Source: Microbulbifer okhotskensis
Lineage (GTDB): Bacteria; Pseudomonadota; Gammaproteobacteria; Pseudomonadales; Cellvibrionaceae
Assembly (NCBI RefSeq): GCF_023895975.1
Contig: NZ_JALBWM010000023.1
Span: 1 to 50,404, forward strand
DNA length: 50,404 nt
Reading direction: 5' to 3'
Shown: positions 1 to 7,481 of the stretch, piece by piece
How the letters are laid out: each line of letters begins with the position of its first letter
Position numbering within the stretch: the stretch's first letter is position 1
Translations under genes and position numbers: made by a program
The notes under the pieces: model-generated
The model's database searches: none
Told to the model about the DNA's origin: nothing
Seen by the model: the letters and a program-made list of their open reading frames with translations, nothing else

Positions 1-56
1 GTATCCGGCCTTGGTTCCTACCTATTTCGCCCCCTAAAACTGTCCGAAGTATTGAC

Positions 57-80
57 TTATAATCCAGTTTATTTGTACGG
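57..80 (+). promoter_or_regulatory. Possible -10 box and ribosome binding site of the first TonB receptor
   Basis: A perfect TATAAT lies at 58-63, about 30 bases before the ATG at 93. No convincing -35 box is seen at the right distance. A weak CGGAA at 78-82 could act as the ribosome binding site. No Fur-box-like palindrome is visible in the 92 bases available, so iron control cannot be read from this window. Confidence 0.3.
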
Positions 81-92
81 AACTCTATCAAT

Positions 93-2210
93 ATGTACTC
101 GAAACAACTCAACCTGGCAGTATGGGTCTCACTAACCCCTGCTGCGTTGGTGTCTGCCCAGGAAGTAACTCAAACGGTAGAAGAGGTTGAAGTTATTGGC
201 AGGGCTCAACAGTTTTATCTGGACCCTTATACACAAATTGGGACTAAAACAGATACAGACCTATTGAACATTGCAATGTCCGCCCAAGTACTAAGTGAGC
301 AGCTTATTGAAGACCAGGCTGCCCGAGATATCACCGACTTGTATCGCTCCATCGCGGGAGTTAGTGAATTCAGCTATTCCGGAGTCACATTTCGAGGATT
401 CAGAGACAATAAAAATGTATTTTACGATGGGGTCCGGGGTGATCCCTATTCGGGATTCAGTGTCCCTCAAGTATCAAATGTAGCGCGCATCGAGGTACTG
501 AAAGGGCCATCCGCAGCCCTCTATGGCGGTGGTGAGCCCGGAGGGATGATTAACTTCACCTCCAAAAAACCAACCTTCCACCAGAACCGTGAATTAACAG
601 TCACCTCAGGAAGCGAATCGCTAAAAGGAGCCTCTATCGAACTGGCAGGCAGTGTAACCGGAAATACCGCCTATCGTTTAGGTGGCTTTTATGAATCTCA
701 AGATAGTTTTCGCAATAATGCAGACAGCGAGAACACCAAACTTGCCGGCGGGCTACTGTTTAACCTCTCTGCAGACACTCAACTGACAACCACTTTTGAA
801 CACATAGAGCAAAATCTAGGCGGCAACCGCTTACGCGGTGTGCCCGTTGATGATGATGGGAGATTCCTGGTGGCTCCCTCCTACAATGCAAACGAAAAGT
901 CTGATTATCAAGACCTAAAAGCCTTAGTTCTACTGACCAAAGTGAAACACAAGCTCACCGAAAGCCTGAACCTTAATGCAACAGTGCGTTATATGGAAAA
1001 CGAAAGGGAGCAGGCTTATCACGAGCCACGCGGTTGGGTGGACATAAATGAAGATGGTACGGCCAATGCGGAAGATGAAACTATCCGGCGTGAATATCGC
1101 GATCAGTACCGAGCAAATGAAGAGCTGAGTCTTACTCTGGATTTTGTGTATGATATAGAAATTTCAGACATGAATCATCAGATTTTATTTGGAGGTGATT
1201 ATCACGATGTCGATACCAAATATGACTATTGGCGTGCCCGCCACGAAGCAGACGGTGTTGCCAACCTCAATATCTACGAACACAACTACGGCATAACCGA
1301 TCCGTCAACTTACAACCTTACCGATATGAATAAGGATGGTACGGCCAGCACCCGAATCAGCGCCTATGTTCAGGACACTGTGGCATTGAATAATCAGTGG
1401 TTCTGGATGCTAGGAGCACGCATTGATCAGTTTAATGAAACTGAAAAAGGAAGCGGCAATAGCTACATAGATGACGATGCAAGCTATCGTACAGGTATCA
1501 CTTATAAGCCCGTAGAGACCCTATCCTTCTATGTAAACTACTCCCAGAGCTTTAACCCGGTGAGCGCAGACGACTTTGAGGACGGCGCCGAGGAGCTTGA
1601 GCCTAGTACTGGTAGTCAAGTGGAAATTGGCGTAAAGAAGAAATGGCTGGATGGACGTATCCTTACCACCCTAGGCTTCTATCAGATAGAAAAAACAAAT
1701 ATGGCCCAAAATAACCCCGACTATATTAGTGCCGAAGAGACTCCGAATGAAGCAGAGATTATCAACCTCGGGCTGGTTCAAAGTGAGGGAAGTGAGCTTA
1801 CTTTAGTCGGTGACATAACTGAGAAACTCAGCATAACAGCCAACTATGCCTTCAATGATACGTATATATCTGAAGGTGGTTCACGCAATGTGTCAGACTC
1901 AAGTAAGTTCGTAAATGCACCAAAACACCAGGCTGGCTTATGGGCCCGCTACGACCTCAGTATATGGGACTCGGCATTTTCCGTAGGTGCTGACTATGTT
2001 AGTGATCAAATTAGCTTCGATGATCAAAAAGTAAAAGCCTACACTGTATTCGATGTCAGCTGGACAACTCGCTGGGATGATATTCAGCTAAGTATCAATG
2101 TAAACAACCTTTTGAATAAGACGTATGCAGTGAGTGGTTTTAATGAGCGGCATGGACATTTTCCGGGCCAACCACGAGAGTTGATCGCCCAGCTTGCCTA
2201 TAACTTCTAA
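93..2210 (+). CDS. TonB-dependent siderophore-type receptor
   Basis: Outer-membrane, energy-coupled receptor, most like the FhuA/FoxA/FpvA group that imports ferric siderophores. The 705-residue protein has a short signal peptide (residues 1-22, cut after SA), a TonB-box-like EEVEVIG near residue 30, a plug domain with the typical IEVLKGPSAALYGGGEPGG stretch near residues 131-149, then a long beta-barrel ending in aromatic NF as outer-membrane proteins do. The length is normal for the family. It stands alone: no siderophore synthesis or inner-membrane transport genes are next to it. The substrate is not readable from sequence; the siderophore class is inferred from the plug motif. Confidence 0.9.
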   Translation: MYSKQLNLAVWVSLTPAALVSAQEVTQTVEEVEVIGRAQQFYLDPYTQIGTKTDTDLLNIAMSAQVLSEQLIEDQAARDITDLYRSIAGVSEFSYSGVTFRGFRDNKNVFYDGVRGDPYSGFSVPQVSNVARIEVLKGPSAALYGGGEPGGMINFTSKKPTFHQNRELTVTSGSESLKGASIELAGSVTGNTAYRLGGFYESQDSFRNNADSENTKLAGGLLFNLSADTQLTTTFEHIEQNLGGNRLRGVPVDDDGRFLVAPSYNANEKSDYQDLKALVLLTKVKHKLTESLNLNATVRYMENEREQAYHEPRGWVDINEDGTANAEDETIRREYRDQYRANEELSLTLDFVYDIEISDMNHQILFGGDYHDVDTKYDYWRARHEADGVANLNIYEHNYGITDPSTYNLTDMNKDGTASTRISAYVQDTVALNNQWFWMLGARIDQFNETEKGSGNSYIDDDASYRTGITYKPVETLSFYVNYSQSFNPVSADDFEDGAEELEPSTGSQVEIGVKKKWLDGRILTTLGFYQIEKTNMAQNNPDYISAEETPNEAEIINLGLVQSEGSELTLVGDITEKLSITANYAFNDTYISEGGSRNVSDSSKFVNAPKHQAGLWARYDLSIWDSAFSVGADYVSDQISFDDQKVKAYTVFDVSWTTRWDDIQLSINVNNLLNKTYAVSGFNERHGHFPGQPRELIAQLAYNF

Positions 2211-2250
2211 CATCCTAGCAACTTATCGTCAGCGGATTTCCACTGACGAT

Positions 2251-2300
2251 ATGTAGTGGTCTAATACTTCCGAACATTTCGCTAAGATGGTAAAACTACC
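2251..2300 (+). mobile_element. Solo insertion-sequence end (copy 1)
   Basis: The roughly 50 bases starting TGTAGTGGTCTAATACTTCC and running through the shared GGTAAAACTACCAA are nearly identical to 3606-3655. There the same sequence directly precedes an IS3-type orfA start. Here no transposase follows, so this looks like a solo end left after decay or deletion. Confidence 0.55.
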
Positions 2301-2308
2301 AAGTTTCC

Positions 2309-2510
2309 TCACCAAGGAATGCCCACCCATGGCTTGAATACCAATAAGAAACCATGTCTCAGCCCCAGCACCGGGAGTGAAAGGCAATCGAGCAAAGATA
2401 GCTTCCACGTCCAAAATCTCCCCCGTGAAGAGATCTACTTGCATATTGAAAATAAGCAAAAAGTAGCAATGGGAGACGCCGAGGGCTGAAGCTCCAAAAA
2501 AAGACGCCCA
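2309..2510 (-). repeat. Degenerate repeat copy A (unknown membrane-protein fragment)
   Basis: This stretch is alignable by eye with 3345-3560 and 3915-4170. Shared blocks include a GGAATGCCCACCCATGG-like start, a CATCCACGCCCCAAAATC-like middle and a GAAGTAGGCAATGGGGA-like end. Read on the minus strand all three give fragments of a hydrophobic protein with interrupted frames (for example a GGFWGVDAYLYF-like core, best kept in copy B). This copy has in-frame stops and shifts, so it is a pseudogene piece. I do not recognise the parent gene. Confidence 0.5.
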
Positions 2511-2713
2511 CCCGGACTCTATAGAGGTTATACCATGTTAGACTGCAAGATATATCAATCTTCGACTATCGCGATAGCGCCCAAAACACCTGCGTTAAAA
2601 CCAGAGCGAGATGAATGTTTGGATGTCAGGCGCTTTACCTGTAAGTGACCTCAGGAATAATGTCTTTATGACAGCCCCCGCCATGAGGGGACCGTCACTA
2701 AGTTATTATAAAC

Positions 2714-3187
2714 TTACCGGGATTCCGACTGTTGCTGCTGAACTCGAGTAACATAGTCTTGGTATGCAGGAATCGAAATCGCAGCCAAGATTCCAATAAC
2801 AGGTATTATTGCAAAGAAGAGTATAAGTACTAAAACTAACGCCGAAGCTCCATTTTTGTTTCCATGCTTGTTTAACCACTTTTCGTCGGATGTAAATAAG
2901 AACACAATTCCTTCGATAAAAGCGATTATTCCTGGAATTCCTGTCCAGAAAAATAGAAGGTAGAACAACCCCCACCATTGTCCAAGATAGAATCTATGAA
3001 TACCAAAAGCCCCTAAGAATATAGCCAACAATCCGGCAGCCACTTTTCCCTTGCCACCTATCTGCTGAGCAGCACCGCAACTTGGGCAAGAAGATACCGC
3101 TCTTGAAATCTGGGAACCGCAATCTCTACAAAACACCAGATTTCGTTCAAGCTCAGATGAAGGCTGCTCATAGATATTTCCGCCCAA
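2714..3187 (-). CDS. Zinc-ribbon TM2-domain membrane protein with pilin-like tail
   Basis: The 157-residue protein starts with a zinc ribbon (Cys20, Cys23, Cys34, Cys37). It continues with a TM2 domain (about residues 46-107; LLAIFLGAFGIHRFYLGQWW is the signature helix-turn-helix hairpin). It ends with a third hydrophobic segment, IIPVIGILAAISIPAYQDY, which closely resembles the N-terminal helix of type IV pilins but sits at the C-terminus. The start is TTG at 3185-3187, supported by AAGGAG seven bases upstream (3195-3200). Function is unknown; TM2 proteins are small inner-membrane proteins. Flanking DNA is decayed IS material, yet this frame is intact. Confidence 0.8.
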   Translation of the reverse strand: MGGNIYEQPSSELERNLVFCRDCGSQISRAVSSCPSCGAAQQIGGKGKVAAGLLAIFLGAFGIHRFYLGQWWGLFYLLFFWTGIPGIIAFIEGIVFLFTSDEKWLNKHGNKNGASALVLVLILFFAIIPVIGILAAISIPAYQDYVTRVQQQQSESR

Positions 3188-3344
3188 AGTAATACTCCTT
3201 AAACTACTTTTAAAAATATAACAGTTAATTCAAATGCAGCATCTATATATCACGCTTCTCTATAATTCTAAAGCTCGCCGACCCGATCACCTCCGCACAC
3301 TCACCTATTTCGTCTCCAGAAATCAATTCCCAAGCCTCTCCCCC

Positions 3345-3560
3345 ACAGAATGACCACCCACATCTTGATTATCAGTAGGAAACAACTAAATTGAGCCTCC
3401 TTGAAGTGAATGGCAACAAAGTAAAGATAGGCATCCACGCCCCAAAATCCCCCCGTCCATCGCGGAGAGACCTATGTGCCCATTGAAAGAGAACGAAAAG
3501 TATGTAATGGAAAGCGCTGAGAAGAGATTCCTCAAAGAAGGACACCCAACGTTAGCCTGA
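3345..3560 (-). repeat. Degenerate repeat copy B (unknown membrane-protein fragment)
   Basis: Second diverged copy of the fragment also present at 2309-2510 and 3915-4170. On the minus strand one frame keeps GGFWGVDAYLYFVAIHF and, further on, CFLLIIKMWVVILWG, but stops interrupt it. It lies just before the second IS end at 3606. Similarity to copy A extends past the hydrophobic part into an AAGAAGGACACCCA-like tail. Confidence 0.5.
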
Positions 3561-3605
3561 GCCTCTATCTAGGCTAACTCGTATCAGACGGTGATGTATG
3601 ACCCT

Positions 3606-3655
3606 ATGTAGTGGTTTAACACTTCCAGACACATCGCTAAGAAGGTAAAACTACC
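3606..3655 (+). mobile_element. Insertion-sequence end preceding an orfA remnant (copy 2)
   Basis: TGTAGTGGTTTAACACTTCC and the following bases up to GGTAAAACTACCAA repeat the sequence at 2251-2300 with few differences. It is followed after about 15 bases by GAGG and the ATG of a transposase orfA remnant. That is the expected place for the left terminal repeat and leader of an IS3-family element. Confidence 0.6.
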
Positions 3656-3669
3656 AAACGAGGTGGAGT

Positions 3670-3830
3670 ATGACAACAAAAGGTACGCGGCGCCATTTTG
3701 AGCTGAAATTCAAAAAAAACTCTATTGCCCTAGCCTCCAAGCAGGGTACCCGATTTCTAAGGCCGCAGAAACTGTGGGAACCACTACCAGCAACCTGGAA
3801 CGATTTCCCAACCTCTGGAAGTATTACGCT
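3670..3830 (+). pseudogene. IS3-type transposase OrfA, frameshifted N-terminal remnant
   Basis: The frame from ATG 3670 reads TRRHFELKFKKNSIALASKQG, a typical start of an IS3-family OrfA helix-turn-helix protein (COG2963 type). The frame is then lost near 3745. The next frame continues the family pattern GYPISKAAETVGTTTSNLE, so a single indel separates the two halves. Nothing of the rest of orfA or of orfB is recognisable downstream. A GAGGTGG ribosome binding site precedes the ATG. This is a dead, truncated element. Confidence 0.7.
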
Positions 3831-3914
3831 CGCCTTTTCTTCCTCAATGACTAACGTTATCGCGTACCACCACACACCACCAGTAAACAGTACTTCCCAG
3901 ACTCTCCCTTCACG

Positions 3915-4170
3915 GAAGACACACCCATGGTTTGGTTCAGTAGGAAATAAGCATGTTGATTTCAAAGCGTCGTACTGCCGAAAACTCAAGGATTGATGCA
4001 AATGCCTCAGTTATCGTGCTGACGGTTAAAGGGCCCAAGTAAAGGTAGGCATAAAAGCCCCCAAATCCTTGTCGGCTCACCGTGAAGAAGTTTATGTACA
4101 CACCCAAAAGGAACAGGAAGTAGGCGATGGGGATCGCTAAAAATCTGGTCGCGGCTATAACCATCACCTT
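3915..4170 (-). repeat. Repeat copy C, longest frame of the unknown membrane fragment
   Basis: Third copy of the fragment at 2309-2510 and 3345-3560. Here an uninterrupted minus-strand frame (3937-4167, 76 codons) contains IPIAYFLFLLGVYINFF and GFGGFYAYLYLGPLTV. Both are hydrophobic and match the pattern of copy B. There is no clear ribosome binding site, and the frame is cut relative to the other copies. I treat it as a remnant rather than a gene, but it is the best template for searching for the intact parent. Confidence 0.45.
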
Positions 4171-4550
4171 GGATGGCTTGAGCCCCAGCCATATAAGTTG
4201 TTAGGGAAATTTTCTCTCGGTATCGCAGTTTATACAGTGATATACCGTGACTACCATAGTGTAATTTACATCGATAAAGAGTCAGCTCTGAATTGACTGG
4301 ATACTGCAATCATTATCCGTTGACAGCAGATACTCAATTCATCCAGGCGTCATAAGTCGAGATAAAGCAGATCTCACTATAGTTTCTACGCCTTTACTCT
4401 AGAATTTCTTGCAGAAATAGATTTCTCTGCTAATTACATATCTCACCCTTGCCCAAAGCACAGGGCAAAGCTGTTGTAGTCCTTTTCATTCGGTCTTTAG
4501 AAGTGGCCGGCATCTCAAAAAAAATCCGATACTCAATTTGGAGAAATTAA
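4171..4550. other. Non-coding stretch, nothing recognised
   Basis: About 380 bases with no frame of coding character, no clear repeat and no RNA motif that I can name. The last bases (TTGGAGAAATTAA) give the ribosome binding site of the gene at 4551. Confidence 0.5.
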
Positions 4551-5249
4551 ATGCAGAAGCCTCATATGTGGCTTGGTTGCGCTCTTGCCACAATTCTTAT
4601 TAATTTTTCGGCTATCTCTCAGACAACCCTTGCGGGAGATAGAGACATCCGACTTACCAACCCGGATACACTAGAATCAATGGGTTTTGAAAGGGACGAG
4701 GATAACGTATACATTGCAGAAGGAGTGTATCTAGAGAAACCTCTTGATTCATCCTTTTATCCATCTGGCGGTCCTGATGCTCAAGAAGGACTGTTCCCAT
4801 CAGGGAGTACAGACTACTCGCCAATTACACCAAAGGCATTTATTGGTCGGCAGGATACTACTGGGTCTCAGTGGTTATATTCTTCAGGAAATGGCATTGA
4901 GCTCAGCCGTCTAGGCACTGAGTTATTTGCCGATGCTCAGTTTTTGGATCTGCCCAATGGTGGCACTTTGGAATTTTTCAGATGGTGGTGGTCCGATAAT
5001 GACCCGAATTCAGCAATGGCAACTTTTCTTTTTGAGGTTTGCCAACCTGCCTTCGCACCCGGCGCCATAACATTCACACTTGTCACTAATAGCACGAGCA
5101 CTGATGCGGCTAATGGATCAGCGGCGGTTAACATTCCAAGCCGCCCCATTGATACGCAAAGTTGTTACTACCTCGCTCGAGTACGGTTTGATGCAGCAAC
5201 CACTCTTTTGAGACTGCAGAAAGTTCGACTCCAGTTTATTCACCCTTAA
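4551..5249 (+). CDS. Secreted protein of unknown function
   Basis: A 232-residue protein with an N-terminal hydrophobic segment and signal-peptide-like cut site (residues 1-29, ending TLAG). GGAG sits seven bases before the ATG. The mature part is rich in aromatic residues and Ser/Thr/Asn/Asp, with a FFRWWWSD stretch around residue 145 and two cysteines (CQPAF and QSCYY) that could form a disulphide. It looks like a beta-rich exported protein. I do not recognise the family. It is a single-gene unit closed by the terminator at 5378-5401. Confidence 0.7.
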   Translation: MQKPHMWLGCALATILINFSAISQTTLAGDRDIRLTNPDTLESMGFERDEDNVYIAEGVYLEKPLDSSFYPSGGPDAQEGLFPSGSTDYSPITPKAFIGRQDTTGSQWLYSSGNGIELSRLGTELFADAQFLDLPNGGTLEFFRWWWSDNDPNSAMATFLFEVCQPAFAPGAITFTLVTNSTSTDAANGSAAVNIPSRPIDTQSCYYLARVRFDAATTLLRLQKVRLQFIHP

Positions 5250-5377
5250 GGTTATGGCCTCTTTCCTGGGGGTTATGCTTCTGATTATTGGCCTACTCAC
5301 CGAGTAGAATAAACAGGTAATCGTGTTGTGCGGGGGCAAGGCAGTTACTGTGAGTTGAGCGCCAATCGAATCAAGAG

Positions 5378-5401
5378 AACCGCCCTCTGTGGCGGTTTTT
5401 T
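5378..5401 (+). terminator. Rho-independent terminator
   Basis: Stem AACCGCC (5378-5384) and GGCGGTT (5391-5397), loop of six bases, followed by a run of T. It ends the transcript of the secreted protein gene at 4551-5249. Confidence 0.85.
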
Positions 5402-5903
5402 AGCGGCCCCAACTCCCCAGACAAACAGTGGTGACAGCAGTCGCCCCCTCATTCATACCGGTGGCCCACTTTCTCGTTAGGGCAAAAACCGAATTCAACT
5501 AGTCATGCAGTCACAAATGCTGTCTTGTTCGCACTGATCAGCCATGTGACATTGATTCCGCCTTGGTGGCTGGTGCAGTTGAATACTGAAAAAATCTGAT
5601 GACGTCGCTGGTGCTGCTGCTTTTGGCACCGATCGAAACCGGCTACGGTGCCTGATTACACAAAAAGGTGTCAATGGTAATGTTTAACCGAATGATCAAT
5701 CTGTTCCTGGTGTTGACCGAGCAGTAAACAGCTGTATGACAGCATCACTCAATTGGGCTGCATAAAGATCAAGCAACTTACCCCCGAATACATCCCACTT
5801 GAAATTTTCGACCTTTCAGCTTTTCGTTTTTGAACTTGTCAGGGCTGCGCTGGTACATTTCGCTTAATCGCAACATAAGCAGTTAGATCCAGGACGTTGA
5901 TAT
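5402..5903. other. Decayed or non-coding stretch, nothing recognised
   Basis: Five hundred bases without an open frame of note. Short hydrophobic fragments can be read on the plus strand near 5600-5720, but none matches a family I can name. It runs into the dbpA remnant at 5904 and probably belongs to the same decayed block. Confidence 0.4.
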
Positions 5904-6130
5904 TACATCGCCCAGATGGGCCTTCTGCTGCTTGCCTCCATCACTCTGCAGGGTGACCATCAGCGCCTGAAACGGAAGCTCACTTAAAATATTGGCCGGT
6001 GGCGGTCTGTCCAGATGGGACAGTGGATTATGTATCAGATTCATACGCAGGATTTTGTGGCCTTCCTTCTCGGCAAAAAAGGCATAAGCGCTACCATGCT
6101 CACCGGCACGGCCGGTCCGTCCGATACGCT
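5904..6130 (-). pseudogene. dbpA: C-terminal remnant of ATP-dependent RNA helicase DbpA
   Basis: Minus-strand frame beginning RIGRTGRAGEHGSAYAFFAE, which is helicase motif VI and the residues after it. About 55 codons later it reads ALMVTLQSDGGKQQK and GDV, the start of the DbpA C-terminal 23S rRNA-binding domain (family form: TL.IDGGKK.K.R.GDVLGAL). The frame then decays. Everything upstream of motif VI is missing: the DNA changes directly into a group II intron reverse transcriptase fragment at about 6128. A functional DbpA is about 460 residues; only about 75 are left. Confidence 0.75.
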
Positions 6131-6420
6131 CTGCTGAACCAGCTTATCTTCCACCGTAGGTAGCTCCAGAGGGCGCTGCTTGCCGTTGTCTTTTGGTATC
6201 AATACTCGTTTGATCGCCTAGATCCGGTAATGCTTACCACGCAACCGCGGATACAAACGATGGATATTATGCAGCAGGCTCTGCCGGTAATCCTCGGTAG
6301 TGACTCCGTCGATACCGGGGTGAGCCTGCCTATTGAGTTGACCCCAGCTTTAATACAGCAGATCAAAATCCAGCAATCTATATAAATTCTGAAATCTGTG
6401 TCTGGGGTGGCTCTGTGCTT
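6125..6420 (-). pseudogene. Group II intron reverse transcriptase/maturase, N-terminal remnant
   Basis: One minus-strand frame reads SWGQLNRQAHPGIDGVTTED followed by YRQSLLHNIHRLYPRLRGKH, and, after a stop, AIKRVLIPKDNGKQRPLELP and TVEDKLVQQ. This is the conserved RT-0/RT-1 region of group II intron-encoded proteins. Two in-frame stops (before SWGQ and after HYRI) inactivate it. The sequence ends abruptly at about 6128 at the junction with the dbpA remnant, so the catalytic YADD part and the maturase domain are gone. Confidence 0.85.
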
Positions 6421-6706
6421 TAAATGAGATGGCGTGCAATGCGGTTGCTTTGCCTGGACTTCGATGGCGTTACACATCTCGCCAATCGGAATTTACTTTA
6501 TTATCGGAGCGATACCAGCACTTCAGGATTATGGGAATCCCTATGGCCTACAGAACTCTCTGTGTACGCTTCACATAGTTTGCTCGCAGAGAAAAACGAT
6601 TTTTTCTGCTCCGCCCTACGCGCAACACTCGATACGGGTGGCTGGTTAGGCCCTACCCAATAGGGTCTTTCATCCCGCAAGAAGCACCAAGCTTAGTTTG
6701 ACGCAC
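6421..6706 (-). ncRNA. 5' part of a group IIC-like intron RNA (domain I region)
   Basis: Read on the minus strand, the sequence starts GTGCGTCAAAC at 6706, fitting the group II 5' end consensus GUGYG. It contains GGGATGAAAGACCC and GGGCCTAACCAGCC, short motifs I associate with the 5' domain of bacterial class C introns. It runs straight into the reverse transcriptase remnant on the same strand. The 5' end lies immediately next to an attC-like site, the known target of the IIC-attC subgroup. The 3' half of the intron is lost. The class is inferred from motifs and position, not from a fold. Confidence 0.6.
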
Positions 6707-6802
6707 TAACGCCTAAATAACAGGCAAAAAGTAGTTGGCTAAAATAAGCGACGAAAGAGTAAAAGCCACTATTTTTTGTCCTTGTTGATTTTCTTGTTAG
6801 GC
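6707..6802 (-). repeat. attC-like recombination site of the acetyltransferase cassette
   Basis: On the minus strand the site starts GCCTAACAA (6802-6794), overlapping the acetyltransferase stop codon, and ends TTTAGGCGTTA (6717-6707). Inside, CAAAAAATAGTGGCT and AGCCAACTACTTTTTG form a long imperfect stem with an extruded base, as attC sites do. Length is 96 bases. The R''-like (CCTAAC) and GCGTTA ends resemble the long Vibrio-type repeats. The R' box is not a perfect GTTRRRY, so some decay is likely. Confidence 0.65.
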
Positions 6803-7300
6803 TGATTTAGGCAGTTGATAAATATCTCTTGATAAACCATCTGGAAATGCTTTTCTATCTACTTTCTTACCACCCAGCTTTTCTACCAAAGAGCGTGCAG
6901 CAATATTGTCGTCATTCATATAAGTTTCAACAGAATTCCATTTAAACTTATTGTAAGCATGAAATATAGCGGCCTTTGACGCTTCAGTAGCCACACCTTT
7001 TCCACGACCTTCTGGCATAACCCACCAAGTAAGCTCTTTTGGCCAATCTTTACCTTTCCAAAATCCGCAAGTCCCAATAAGACTATTGTCAGATTTTTTC
7101 TGTATCACCCAAACGCCATACCCTAATAGATGCCACGAACCAATATCTGCTTTTAATCTTGCCCAAACCTGTTCAATACCTATAGGTCCTCCATACATTT
7201 CCGACGCATTAGCATTGGTATAAAATGCTTTATAGAGTTCATAACAATCAATACTTGGTGGTATTAATCTGAGTTTCAGAGTATCAAGGGTGGGTATCAT
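6797..7300 (-). CDS. GNAT acetyltransferase, integron cassette gene
   Basis: A 167-residue protein of the RimJ/RimL-like GNAT superfamily, which transfers acetyl from acetyl-CoA to an amine. It opens with LDTLKLRLIPP (typical strand 1). The acetyl-CoA loop is PEGRGKGVATEASKAA near residue 99, then ARSLVEKLGG near 138. The frame is intact and of normal length. The stop codon lies inside an attC-like site, and a GTTAGGT recombination core lies ten bases before the ATG, so the gene is a complete cassette. Its substrate is unknown. Orientation is opposite to the intI remnant at 7482-8120, as expected in an integron. Confidence 0.85.
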   Translation of the reverse strand: MIPTLDTLKLRLIPPSIDCYELYKAFYTNANASEMYGGPIGIEQVWARLKADIGSWHLLGYGVWVIQKKSDNSLIGTCGFWKGKDWPKELTWWVMPEGRGKGVATEASKAAIFHAYNKFKWNSVETYMNDDNIAARSLVEKLGGKKVDRKAFPDGLSRDIYQLPKSA

Positions 7301-7309
7301 ATTGTTTCA

Positions 7310-7316
7310 ACCTAAC
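7310..7316 (-). other. Integron recombination core (attI or upstream attC R' box)
   Basis: Minus-strand GTTAGGT fits the crossover core GTTRRRY exactly. It lies between the cassette start codon and the intI remnant, where attI is expected. No partner R'' box was found further upstream on this strand, so attI is more likely than a second attC. The 7317-7480 stretch between it and intI would hold the attI arm sites and the intI and cassette promoters. Confidence 0.55.
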
Positions 7317-7481
7317 ATTTGCAGAATGGTCATCATGCCCACTATCCCCGAATAGTACATCAATTGTAATCCTCTGTATTTACTCATTTTTTAGGAACCC
7401 TCCCCTTTTCTGTCAAAATAACAGTCACGATGACCAGAATTCCAGCTCGATCCTGGTCACTGGCTGTATACCTACATAGAT

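Noticed and set aside
3670..3996. A 108-codon plus-strand frame that could be called a complete gene
   Set aside because: Only its first 25 codons resemble IS3 OrfA; after the indel near 3745 the true family pattern continues in another frame, so the long frame is an accident.
6424..6663. Plus-strand frames opposite the intron 5' region
   Set aside because: The DNA is explained by the group II intron RNA and the N-terminal maturase region on the minus strand; the frames show no family and no ribosome binding site.
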